From Oscheius onirici (taxonomy: Eukaryota; Nematoda; Chromadorea; Rhabditida; Rhabditidae), in the NCBI GenBank assembly GCA_932521025.1, contig OW051473.1:10540001-10604000 (forward strand): 64,000 bases of DNA, given 5' to 3'. A program made the translations under genes and the position numbers. This document shows, piece after piece, positions 23,327 through 33,657 of the stretch; the stretch's first letter is position 1; every line of letters starts with the position of its first letter. Below the pieces are notes generated by a model. The model did no database searches, was not told the DNA's origin, and worked only from the letters and a program-made list of their open reading frames with translations.

Positions 23327-24247
23327 TCTTCACAGCGGCCAACAGCCACAATGAAGTAGACGCTCGCGTTGTCAGGGAGACACGGCACGGCTTCCCTGTC
23401 ACGCACACTCAGGATTTCTTTGTTATCGCGAATGAAGGTATTTATCTTTAAATTGAAGGTTTCCACGGTGAGCAAGTGATAAACAGCTTTATTATTGACG
23501 GAAAGTTTGCTTGAAACACGCTCAACGTCAGCGAAGGGGTCTGCTTTAAACATACCTTAACGAACTTCATTACATATCAGGAAGCGTTTAAAGCCATGAA
23601 GACTTAGTATTTTGTGACGGCTTAAAATACGTGGAAATTGTATTTGTAACTTTACATTATTGGATAAAGGTTGTCGCCAGGAAGTAGAGCACAGTCCGGA
23701 AAAGCCAAAGCACAACGTAAAAATTCAGGGACCGAAAAGTTAATGACAGCGATGCCAGTCTATGAAAAAAGCGGCCGCAAATTCAATCCCGGAGTAAGGT
23801 GGTAAGGTATTTGAGCCTCGTTCGCCAGTCTAGCCTCACCAACGGAACCGGCTATATGGATGCCACAACAGGTCTCATCATTACTCCTCGACTCTTCAGT
23901 TGAAATGCTTCGATAACTTAATATTTGGCTTGATTCATGTTATTCCATGTGGGGACAGTACGCTTCTTTAGGCGGTAGATGCGAATGAAGGATTGCGACA
24001 CGATCATCTCCCGTGATACTTTCGTTGACTACCACCCGGGATTGGGCTTGCGATCGCATTCTTCGGGGCCTATGCACTTACCTATACGGCCCTCGTTTCT
24101 ATCGACATACCCAAACCCACAGCACTACAAACCAAAAAATTCTTGGTTTTAGTCAAATCGAAAGTGCATCATCGGCGGAAGAACTTAATATTTGGCAGTA
24201 ACAGTCATATTGTTGCCTACGTCATCGTGGCAACAACAGTATACCCA
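23327..24247. other. intergenic, no gene seen
   Basis: Divergent promoter region between CFAP36 and the small secreted peptide. No supported frame or RNA gene. Confidence 0.5.
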
Positions 24248-24255
24248 TATATAAG
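24248..24255 (+). promoter_or_regulatory. TATA box
   Basis: TATATAAG 32 bases before the ATG of the peptide gene, implying a very short 5' leader. Confidence 0.6.
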
Positions 24256-24286
24256 CAAGCGAAAAGGAACTGTTTTCAAAAAGAGT

Positions 24287-24493
24287 ATGCGCTTCCAACT
24301 TCTTCTGCTGCTGATCGTCGTTCTTCTTGCCGTCACCGTGGACGCCGAAAATGGCATATGTAGAAACCTTGGAGAGTGGGGCTGCAAATGGGTAACATGC
24401 CTGGTAAAAAGTTGCTGTAAAATAATTTTAAACCGAATTCAGTTCAAAAGAGGTGGAAAATGCCTCGCGGATTTCTATTGCGTCTGTGAGTGA
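24287..24493 (+). CDS. secreted six-cysteine defensin-like peptide
   Basis: Two exons (24287-24402 approximately, and from about 24442) joined by a 39-base intron ending ATTCAG; stop TGA 24491. Product of about 55 residues: a strongly hydrophobic signal peptide ending ...TVDA, then a mature part of about 35 residues with six cysteines spaced C-x7-C-x4-C-x7-C-x5-C-x-C. The terminal C-x-C and overall spacing resemble CS-alpha-beta defensins, except that the second and third cysteines are four rather than three residues apart, so the match is not exact. Net charge of the mature part is near neutral to slightly positive. Function could be antimicrobial, signalling or inhibitory; the sequence alone does not decide. 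It lies 0.4 kb from the ground-like gene with a similar compact TATA promoter. Confidence 0.7.
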   Translation: MRFQLLLLLIVVLLAVTVDAENGICRNLGEWGCKWVTCLVKSCCKIILNRIQFKRGGKCLADFYCVCE

Positions 24494-24834
24494 AGAAGAT
24501 GGATTCTGCAAAAGTCATCGTGTGTTGAGAAATAAATTTAATGGAATCGCAGTCACTCTCTCGACTTTGCGTACATCCCGTTCCAAAAGCTTATCATCAC
24601 GTCAGCTACACAGTTGCACAATAGACCGGCTATGTGACGAGTTCTTCGTCCACGGCCACCTTTTTCTCCGGGTCTGCGGATTCGCCGTTAGCGGGGCCGT
24701 TTTTAGCGCTCCCCGGGACGGCTAGTTACGGAAGCATAATGATCACCTGCGCTGCACCTCGGGTCCCGCTGATGGCTAGCTTGGACGGGTTTTTTGACCC
24801 GGCAGCCGGTCGACGCGCCCATGATAAGTTTCTC
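24494..24834. other. promoter-proximal intergenic DNA
   Basis: GC-richer than surroundings. Contains GATAAG at 24823-24828, the core of a GATA-factor site, just before the TATA box at 24835. No gene seen. Confidence 0.4.
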
Positions 24835-24842
24835 TTTATAAG
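24835..24842 (+). promoter_or_regulatory. TATA box
   Basis: TTTATAAG 29 bases before the ATG of the ground-like gene, preceded by a GATAAG 7 bases upstream. Confidence 0.6.
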
Positions 24843-24870
24843 CTAGCCGGGATTTCGTCCCGAGAACAGC

Positions 24871-25493
24871 ATGCCACGCGCTCTTGCCGCGATCCTACTT
24901 TTGGTCGGTGGAAGCCAGGTTCAGAACATATAAGTTTAGCTTATAAATCTATGCTTTAGGCCTTCCTTTTTGGCTCCTCCGGCGGTTGCGGTTGCCAGCA
25001 GTCTTGTGCACCTCCCCCACCTCCTCCTGTCTGTCAGCCACCTCCAGCTCCGGTCTGTCCTCCATCTCCTTGCGGCGGAGCTCCCTCTTACGCTGCTCCT
25101 CTCCCCGGACCCTCTTATGCCTCTGCTGCCCCAGTTGGCGGTTACGCTGTTGCCAGAGGTATGAACTTGTTAAACTTTCAGCTTCACTTTCCCCCGTTTC
25201 AGGAAAGAGAGATACTGAGCAAGCGTTCGATCCTAAGTGTAATTCTGAGGCTTTGAAAAACATTATTATCAAGGTATTCGACCTGAAAGATTCTTTAAGA
25301 TCATGTTCAGAACATTCACGAGAACACCGCCATGGCCAAGCGCCAGATCCAGGCCGCTGCTGCCAACGAGATCGGCGGAAGAGTTGATGTCATCTGCTCC
25401 AAGGGAACATTCTCGTACATTGTTAACACTGAAGTCTACTGTGAGACGGCCGTCGATGGAACGACATGCTTTGCCTTCAGACAATCCAACTAA
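24871..25493 (+). CDS. ground-like domain protein (GRL)
   Basis: ATG 24871, stop TAA 25491, four exons with introns after about 24921, 25159 and 25273. Order: signal peptide (MPRALAAILLLVGGSQA), a Cys/Pro/Gly/Ala-rich linker (CQQSCAPPPPPPPVC and similar; near 24975-25155), a dibasic RGKR-type processing site near the third exon start, then the C-terminal ground-like domain with FDPKCNSEALKNIII, DVICSKGTFSYIV and VYCETAVDGTTCFAF. Ground-like proteins are the nematode-specific, hedgehog-related family; they are secreted, and many are made in epidermis or associated with cuticle and moulting. The dibasic site suggests proteolytic release of the domain. This gene is the best single indication that the organism is a nematode. 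Confidence 0.9.
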
Positions 25494-25547
25494 TTTCCGG
25501 CATATTTATTTACTTGGGTATAATAACGTCGATGACGAGTTTCGTGC

Positions 25548-25553
25548 AATAAA
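25548..25553 (+). terminator. polyadenylation signal AATAAA
   Basis: AATAAA 55 bases after the ground-like stop and only 12 bases from the convergent stop codon of the next gene, so the two 3' ends overlap or abut. Confidence 0.6.
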
Positions 25554-25565
25554 GAGCTCCTTCTT

Positions 25566-26692
25566 TTAGCCGGCCAATTTCAAGAGGGCAGCATAACCGT
25601 AAGGAACACAGCTGAAAATAGTTACTGAAAGCTTCAAAAATAGCACTTGATTTCTACCCGAAAGTTGCCCCTTTTCATGCCAAAAATACCCTAGGGCTTT
25701 CAAATGAGATGACTCTTACCGACAATCATGAATCGTAGCAGTATTAGAGACGGCAAAATCCTTGCATCCTCCTTTACACAGACCGATTCCGTCAACGCAT
25801 TTCGTCTGAATCAGATCCCAGGAGCAGCCATTCGTCTAAATTGTGTTAGAACTTCCTCTCGTTTTTTTTGCAACCTGAAAATTGTCCTTATCGCTGATGA
25901 GACTCAAATATTTCGAGTGTTCGTTGGGCAATATGGGTGTGCTTAGGAGACGATTCGGTTCCTCATACGCTCCCTCCCGATCTCTGAACTCGTTGCCGCC
26001 ACCACGAGAATTTTCCAGTTCTCTTAACAGCAGATAATTGGCCAGATTACTTGCTAGAATTTCGTAATTGTATTTTAAAAACTCTCGACTAACTCGTTTG
26101 CACGTTGATCGGGTAGCTAATAGGATAATTGGGGTTCATGTATTGCAAATGTTGTTGATATCCGTACTGGAGAGGCAAGCCTGTATACTGTTGAACAGGA
26201 TACTGCTGGTATCCAGTAGCTGGTATGGGTGGGTATCCAGAAGGAACTAAACTATTTGCTTCTCATTAAAGGAGCTGCCCGTGCAATGTTGAAATCGCTA
26301 TACTAATTGAACTAGTCCCGTCACGAACTTTCTTCAAAAATCGTATTTGGCATACTTCTAAATTTTTCACTTTCACTCGTCTTCAAACTATGTTCAATCA
26401 ATTCAACGTCAAATCCTACACCAGTACATGAAGACCCCAAAAATATTATAAAATATGAGTTTTAATAAATGGTTCTGGCAGTGCAATTGCTGTCGCAGCG
26501 GTTTCGCCATTTCACCATAGCCCGACAGTTTTTTTTACTGTTAAAGCACTAAGCTATTAATCTACCTGGTTGATAGTAAGTAACCGGAGTCTGTAACTGC
26601 GGAGCCATCGGTTGTTGGTAATAGAACACAGGTTGAGCAAAATACTGTGCTGTAACGACAGAGAACACGTTTAAGAAAAATAGAGCAATCAT
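25566..26692 (-). CDS. secreted Gln/Tyr/Pro-rich protein with Cys-rich tail
   Basis: ATG at 26692 opens a signal peptide (MIALFFLNVFSVVTA), followed by a Gln/Tyr/Pro-rich region (QYFAQPVFYYQQPMAP; then PATGYQQYPVQQYTG near 26180-26230). After a further intron comes a mixed region (LANYLLLRELENSRGGG near 25985-26040), and the protein ends with a compact Cys domain containing GCSWDLIQTKC, GIGLCKGGCKDF and DCRCVPYGYAALL. The final exon is 25566-25610, stop TAA 25566-25568. Introns near 26245-26565, 26052-26092, 25840-25878 and 25611-25725 join in frame. The Tyr/Gln-rich part looks like a structural or cuticular sequence; the Cys tail I do not recognise by name. Confidence 0.65.
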
Positions 26693-28367
26693 AACGCGGA
26701 GTGAATCACTTTGAGGCAAGAAACTAGGTTGCGCAGCAGCGACCTCTAAATTTTCAAGAATCCTCCATTTTCGGATGGGAGAAAATACCGCGAAAGTACA
26801 AGTGTGATGGGTAATATTGTCCAGAAGGTGTCCATATGTTTAGAGTTGATTATGCCGCATGGTTCATAAATCAGGCTGAAAGCAAAGCTCAGTCTCTCTA
26901 CCTCTCTATCTCTCATCCATCATGAGTGATAAGTTCATCCTTTAAACCTTCCTACTTGTCTTAATGTTTCGCTTTCAATTAGTACCCAGCCCTGATATTT
27001 GGGAGACTATCACGCAAACTAGTTGTTTACATTAAACCACTTCAGCGTCTGGGAACACTTTGTTTTTTAGCAATCTTTGTCTCTGAACGAGGCCCATGGC
27101 TTTAAAATGATCTAGACGTACTTCCTCCGCAGCAGCGCGATTATTTTCAGGCAATCTGCAGGCTTCTCACAATGTTAAAGATTTTTAAAGTTGCGATTTT
27201 TTGACTGGGTACTCTATTGAACCTACAGTAGAATTTGATTAATTAAGCTCACGGAGCCATTAGAGGAGATTGAAATTGCTCTCTTCCGATGCAATATTTT
27301 CAAAATGACATCTGGAAGTTTTATTTTGAAATGCAGGCCAAATTTTATCAAATTCTTCTATCGGCTGCTTTTCTGTGGAAAGGTTCGTACACCTACAAAA
27401 TAGAGTCTCGATTAGTCGTCCCACAAACTTCCGGGTCAAATTTGTAGCAAAAAAAGTTAGCTAAAGTTAGAATACCCACGTTTCCTGATCACATCTTCAT
27501 AAGCATCAGACACTTGCATGACTTAGCAGCTTTACATTGCGCGGACGGCGTTTTCGCACGTTTCCTGACTCATCTCATGAAGGCCGAAGGGTGTCCCTGA
27601 CGCAGTCTTTTGCTCTCAGGAGAACCATAAAGTCTAACCACCCACAGCCTGTTAATTGAGAAGCGCTTAAAGTGTTTTTCAGTGTCACGTTTTACGCTGA
27701 CTACAGTAGACGGCAAAAGAATGATTCCCTTTTGTGAAAATCTTATAAATAGCTTTTACGCTACTGAAGCTTATTACCGTAGGAGCCATGTGACGCAAAT
27801 ATGACAACTTCCGCAATTCTACGGCTTGGTCACAACTAACGGTTTTTTTTCTAATATCTTGTCCAGTAATGTTGTTACCCGATTTTCAAAGAACAATTCA
27901 ATTTTTTTTTCTCATGATCTCGAAGTTTGGCATGAGAATTTCCTGCACAAAAAGTAAGCTTTCCCACTCCGGCATGCCAAAGCTCATGGCATGGTTATGT
28001 GAAAAACACCATTTTTTTTCTTGCTGAGATTGTTCTATGCATCCTTAAAGCCTCATTGGCTTAACTAATTGGTCTCGGTCATTCTCATGTTCCTCACGTT
28101 TACGGGGATATTCCATAGATGGCAGCGTCTCGATCTAACGAGCTGATTTCTTTGCAGAGCTTTTCCGAAACTTGATCCGAATGTTTTTGAGCTCTGAAAG
28201 CGTCTTTCCAACAGTTCAAAGAACTCGATGTTAGCTGATCCGAACATTTTTGAGCGAGGGAGGAGCTTGACATCCCATCATTTTTATATGAACGTCTCTC
28301 CCATGAGGAGAAAAATGTACATTAAAAACACATCTGGCGTTTGCACATGACCATATGAGACATCTAG
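26693..28367. other. intergenic, no gene seen
   Basis: 1.7 kb between the Gln/Tyr-rich gene and the GPCR. A short motif GATCCGAA-TTTTTGAG is repeated (near 28170 and 28235). No supported frame. Confidence 0.5.
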
Positions 28368-28374
28368 TATAAAG
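28368..28374 (+). promoter_or_regulatory. TATA box
   Basis: TATAAAG 68 bases before the preferred ATG of the GPCR gene. Confidence 0.5.
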
Positions 28375-28441
28375 CCTCCTGGGTGATGTCGTATTGGATC
28401 ATTTTCGTGTCTCTCTCCTACACCTTCTCGTTTTACAGTTG

Positions 28442-30455
28442 ATGTCTCACATGTACTTTTCAGAAAGCATGAACTTGTCGGAACAGCTCAATGAGACTTG
28501 CGGCTACACGGAACAGGTCACAGTGTCCAGATTCCTGTACATCAGCTTCTTCGGATGCATAGCAGCGGCAGGTAAGTGTTAACACTGTTTAAGTACAGGA
28601 TCTGTTAGGCATGCTCTCAAACATTGTACTTCTCTACATCTTTGCTACGAAAAGAAGGAACAACAACAGTCCACCTAATTTGTACCCTGCCGTGCTCAGC
28701 TTCTTGGACGCAATGCTCTGTTTACTCTTCCTTCTGATGTTCGTGGTCGATGTGCAGATGCTGTATTGGGAGAGCTATGTGAGTACAAAAATACAAGGCA
28801 AAACCACAAAGAAAGAAATACTGCGGGTATAATTTTGGCTTCAAACTCAAAGTCTCCCCAAAGTCTCTTTTTGGTCAGAAAATCTGGTCGGATGGCCTAT
28901 ACCGTTCCAGTCCAAAGCTCATTCAACACCCTGAAACTAGAAACATCTTTTTAAACTGATTTCTGAAACCACCTATAGCTAGGCTGATTGGAAGTACATA
29001 GGCCTTGCTGATACAGGCTCATGGTCTTTCTAGTCAGTGTTTTGAAGAACTTGGTCAAGTCGGCATGTTGACCGATTCTGTTTTCCCTAACTGCTGCAAT
29101 AGACAAATGGACAAACTTTCAGCAGCTCTTTGTCATCTACCATCGCTACATTATCGTCGTATTTGCCATAGCGAAGCTAGTACAATTCCTCATACCATAT
29201 CTTCTAATCCTGGCCACGGCTGAAAGATATACATGGATCGCCAAAGTTCAGTATGTTGCAGTTAGTTCAAAAACACAATTATTTCAGGCAACGCTTCATC
29301 TTCTTTCGGCCACGCGGACGAATTTTGGCTTTAATTGGTGTCGTTGGCTATGCTGTGGTTATGAGAGGACATGCAATGTCAGCCTATAAAGTGGAACAAT
29401 TTGATCTTTGCCCAGAGCCGTTGAGAACACTAGCAGTGGATGCGGAACCATGGGCCAAAGTTAGCATTTTCGTCATAAAAAGAAGAAATTCTTTAGGAAG
29501 ATGTCTTCGCTACCTTCGATCAGATTCTGGTATCTCTTGGCCAGACGGTGTTTCCATTTCTGGTGCTGAGTCTTCTTAACACTCTCATTGTCATCAAACT
29601 CCACGCCTACGATAAGAACAAACAGAGATCCGTCGACATAGATGAAATACCCGTCCTGGAAAAGACTGACAGAAAGAGGGTAAGGATGCATAAAAATGCC
29701 ATTGAATCTGTCATCATTTGAGGGTGTTCTGCTCAAACACCGTTCGCTAAAGCTGCTACACTCATTGAGCCTGAACAGACTCACGTCAGATGTAAGAAAG
29801 TCGGTTTTTACAATGGTACATGTGCAAAATACTGAAAACATATTACTTTTAGGTGGCCATCGTCTCAACATATATGGTCTGCAACGTTCCACACATGATT
29901 CTGTCTCTTCTGGAACTTACCAACAGTCCTATGCTTGCAGTGTGAGTGCACATATTCTTCTTTGAGGAAATCCAGCACACCTTGTTTGGATTTGTCACAA
30001 AAACAGAGTCAAACACGATGTTTTTCACCAAATGTTTCGGCTAAACAAGTTAAATGTGTTCCCAAGAAACTCACAATAAAGGCAAAAAGGGTTTACTCAG
30101 TTGGAATGGATTTGAGGCATATTTCGTTTTATAGTTTAACCTCTAACCCACTGCGCTATGCGGAAAAGGAAACATCGGGCGGGTAGATGAGCTTTCTTAA
30201 TCAGAAGCAGATAATCAACAAGTGTTTCGCATTAAAATAGAAATTTTCAGGAAAGAGGACCAGTTTGTCGCATCCGTCTTCTACACAATTCTAGGAGACA
30301 CAGTTTCCATTCTCTACATGCTGTCCTCTGCCATAAGAATCCTCATCTACATGACTATCAACCGTGCCATTAGAAACCAAGTTTTCCAGATGTTTGGAGT
30401 CCGAAGATCGCCTACCACAATGACCAATAGAGAAACAGGTGTTTATGCAGTATAA
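28442..30455 (+). CDS. rhodopsin-family (neuropeptide-type) GPCR
   Basis: Preferred start ATG 28442. An alternative ATG at 28386 could join in frame across a 32-base intron, but it lies too close to the TATA box. The extracellular N terminus has N-glycosylation sites (NLS, NET). Membrane segments: near 28540-28645; YPAVLSFLDAMLCLLFLLMF near 28685-28755; IIVVFAIAKLVQFLIPYLLI near 29150-29215, followed by the E-R-Y motif (LATAERYTWI); a fourth near 29325-29365; a fifth near 29560-29610; VAIVSTYMVCNVPHMILSLL near 29855-29915; and a seventh near 30300-30355 ending IYMTINRAIRNQVF. The first introns are long (28777-29122) compared with the rest. Stop TAA 30453. General pattern matches nematode FMRFamide-type receptors; the ligand cannot be read from sequence. 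Confidence 0.82.
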
Positions 30456-30621
30456 ATACAAAGCTTCGAACAGACAGATACATTGCACAAAAAGTCCTAA
30501 CCATGGCCGAAAACTAAACTCCGGAAAGTGACAGAAGGCACCATTAAACTCGTATTGTACGCGAAAACCAGGGGAGACCGCAACTGCAGGAAAGACAGGG
30601 AGAAGAGAAGAGGAGGATAGT

Positions 30622-33600
30622 CTAGGCAATGTATTGGAAGCTGTTCATGTCCTTTTGACATCGTTCAATCAGTCTAAATTTGTTGTAATGTTAAAAGAAA
30701 GTGAGAAAATAGTTACCCATTCTCAAGAAGCCAGTCCACTTGCGATTTGATCAATTGCTTGTGGGGGACGAACATTCCCTTCAGGAGCTCAATGACTTCC
30801 GTTTGGAGTTGAGCAGACGATATGTTCTTTCTGCTCTTCATAATCTATAAGCGCGATTTCTGTGGAAGCAATGACTTGAAGGAGGCTGGACCTGTCTAAC
30901 TGTCTTGGCCGTAGCGACCATAATTTCCCAGCTGTCTGACTGTCTCGTCTGTTTCTATCGCCTTTTGTCTAACGTTCTAGTTTCGTTTACTACTATGGGA
31001 TTTTACTCCTCCCGTATTTTTAACCTACCTTAATAACAGCCTCCTGTACACGACATTCTCTCAAAGTAGTGATATCCTTGTACTCATCTCCCGTCTTTGG
31101 TTCCAAAACAAGTCTCAGTTGTCCAATGAGGTTAACTTTTCCACGTGGCTGTAGTTGACCGTTCTTCAAGAGCTTGAACTGATAGTTGATGTGGAACACC
31201 GAAGAGTCAGTCCAGTCCTTCGGATTGCGTCCATCATCACAGTTCAGAATCTGTTCCTCCTTCATTCGAGGGTTGGAGGTCAGAGATTGAAGAGTTCTTT
31301 TCAACTCAGAGTCCGGAAGAGCAGAGCTTGTTCGAAGATGCTCCAGCGTGATTCCAGATATGCTTCGGTCGTTAAGTTTCATCAAAATACACATCTGAGC
31401 CGTGGTAACCTCCAGATCGTAAGAATTTCTGTCGTTTGTGACAAAATTGAGCTAAAAAACAAAAATATAAGGCTCAGAACCTTAACTCACCACTCCAAAA
31501 GCCCAATGATGCATCCATCCCAGCTTGCGACTCGGATGAAGCTGTTTGTAAAACTCTTCAGCCTCAACGGCATACTCATCCAGCTCTCTTGGCAGTGTTA
31601 TGGGGGTAGTTTGTTCCGTGCCACCTCTTCCCCAAGCGAAACTGTTTAACACTTTTAAGTTAATCAGGGCTAAAAAAATGATTTAAATCCATTTAAATCT
31701 TACCTGACGGAGTCGTAATCTTCTGGTTCTCATCCAAAAACTTCTTGAAATGAGAATTTGTCGTCTTGTTTGTCTCAATATCCTGAAGCATTCTCGACAG
31801 CTTATGAATATGTTCATGGGGCATTCCCTTTTCCTAAAAAATTTATTTTTAAATTTTAATGAAAAAATTACTCTGAGTCGGTTGACCATGACCTCTTCTT
31901 TCTCCATATCACTGGAAATATCCAGTATGAGGCGTCTGGATAGGTGAGAGCGATAGAATCTCATGAATACGTCCTTGTTGTCCACATATTTTAGAACAAG
32001 GAGCTAAACCATGAATTGTCCCCTAGAGTTAAACTATCTTACCACTTCATCCAAACAGTCGTCCACTTCCTCCGAACTCATCTTCTTGCTGATATTGTTC
32101 CTTCGAAGAACCAGGTCGCAGAAATTGGCCAAGAGCTCGGGACATTTGCTTTCTACAGGAATGTTCCTTCCTCTCTTATTCTGCTGCATATCCAGATAGA
32201 AAACTGTCGTGTCGTTGACCACTTCGCGGAAAGCTTTGTCTCTAGCAGTCAGAAGCCTTGGATCGTTGTTGAAGCCATGAGCCACCAAAGTCGAGTACTT
32301 TTCGAACATTTTCAACAGCTGCGAGACGTACTTTTCGGGGTCCTAGATTTTTTTTAAAGAAAATTTAGAGAAACTTACAGAAGCGACGGATGCCACATGT
32401 CCTTTCATGTCTTCGATTCCTTCTCGGCTAATATAGGTTTGGAGGTCCTTTTCCACGGCCGTCATTCCCTCAGGAGTCATTTTTATCAATCGGTACATCT
32501 TTCCCAGTACTGAACTTTGAAATTTTTCTGTTTTGAGCCACTCTTACGGTCATAATCATGTTCAGCGATTAATTGCGGGCAAAGAGCCAAAATTTGCTGT
32601 TCAAACGTGCAAATTATTGATTTGACAAGTCCTTCGGTCAGCTGAAAAAGAAAATATAAAAATCATGAGAAAACGACATGCCGCAGCGTCTGCTTCCTCA
32701 CTGGTCGACAGGTACTGCTTGGCTCTTTTTTGTTCCTCGGAGATTTTAGCGTCGGCATAGTCCAAATAGCCACGTACTCCAGTTGTTCTCATGCACTGAA
32801 AAATGGAAAATTTTGGCATTAATAGATCTTACCTCGGCCGATTGAGTAGCATAGTAGCTGATAGCATTTTCCACGTAAGATTTCTCGTATTTCTTCTTCA
32901 TTTCAGTGGTTCCGTCTTTTTCGCACAAATAGACTGAAACAAACCGTCATTTTTTCCGGATTTTTCCTTACAAAAACTGTTCCTGATTCCGATGATCAAA
33001 TTAGCGTTATTTGCATCGATCACTTCATTATTCCTCTCCTGTTCAATCAACTTTTCACAAATGTTTAACAACTCGGCGTGGACAGATTCGAAAATGTTTG
33101 ACATCCAAGTCTCAAGCATCATTTCCCTCGAAGAATCCTGTTTCTCGATAATTTCTTCTTTCGGAGCGAAAGCTCCATTAGTTTTTGTGCTTTCACTGTC
33201 AACAATCTACAAAATTTGGGTAAAAAGAGTGAAAAAATGCTTACTCTAAAGGCTAGAGGAAGAAAATTGGTCATGTTAAAGTATCTGTTCCATTCTTTAA
33301 CGTATCGGGACAAAAATTCGTGGTCATCTCGAGCATTTCTCATTTCCTTAAAAATTTTGAAAGTTTAAATAGAAAAATACTTACAGTAAGAGCTGCATCC
33401 ACATCTTTCCTCAGCTCCTGCTTTAAAGCCTTGCGAATTTTCTCTTCGCCGTTATCAATCCAACTGTACAAATTGTATATGGAGGTGAAGAGATCGTGCC
33501 ACTGACGAGGAGTCACCGGTTGCTCCTTCAAAAGGGCTGTGACGGTAGGATTGATGTGGATCATCCACTCGCTTTCAAACGACTGGGAGCGCTGGCCGGC

Positions 33601-33657
33601 CTGAATTTTTCGTGGAAACTTAAGAAAAAAAGGCACTACCTGAATTAATGAAGCCAT
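30622..33657 (-). CDS. CUL5: cullin-5
   Basis: ATG at 33657, stop TAG at 30622-30624, about 12 exons. The N-terminal cullin repeats carry family blocks such as QWHDLFTSIYNLYSW and DDPRLLTARDKAF-like sequence (NNDPRLLTARDKAFREVVND, near 32220-32280). The cullin homology domain includes NKDVFMRFYRSHLSRRLILD (near 31925-31985) and RGKVNLIGQLRLVLE. The winged-helix C terminus contains the NEDD8 site region (VIKIMKSRK) and ISSAQLQTEVIELLKGMF, the specific signature of CUL5 rather than CUL1-4; it ends SFQYIA. Cullin-5 is the scaffold of CRL5 ubiquitin ligases with elongin B/C, SOCS-box proteins and RBX2. Length about 750 residues, normal. One intron (about 30850-31026) holds copies of the GTCTAACTGTC motif noted elsewhere. 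Confidence 0.95.

Noticed and set aside
23224-23553. Longer alternative first exon of the CFAP36 gene
   Set aside because: The open frame is different from the conserved BARTL1 frame, and an in-frame stop precedes the chosen ATG.
24949-25272. Long minus-strand frame antisense to the ground-like gene
   Set aside because: Shadow of the Pro/Cys-rich coding exon; composition is explained by the sense strand.
28386-28441. GPCR start at ATG 28386
   Set aside because: Only 18 bases from the TATA box start, so it would lie upstream of the expected transcription start; it remains possible if the TATA box is not used.
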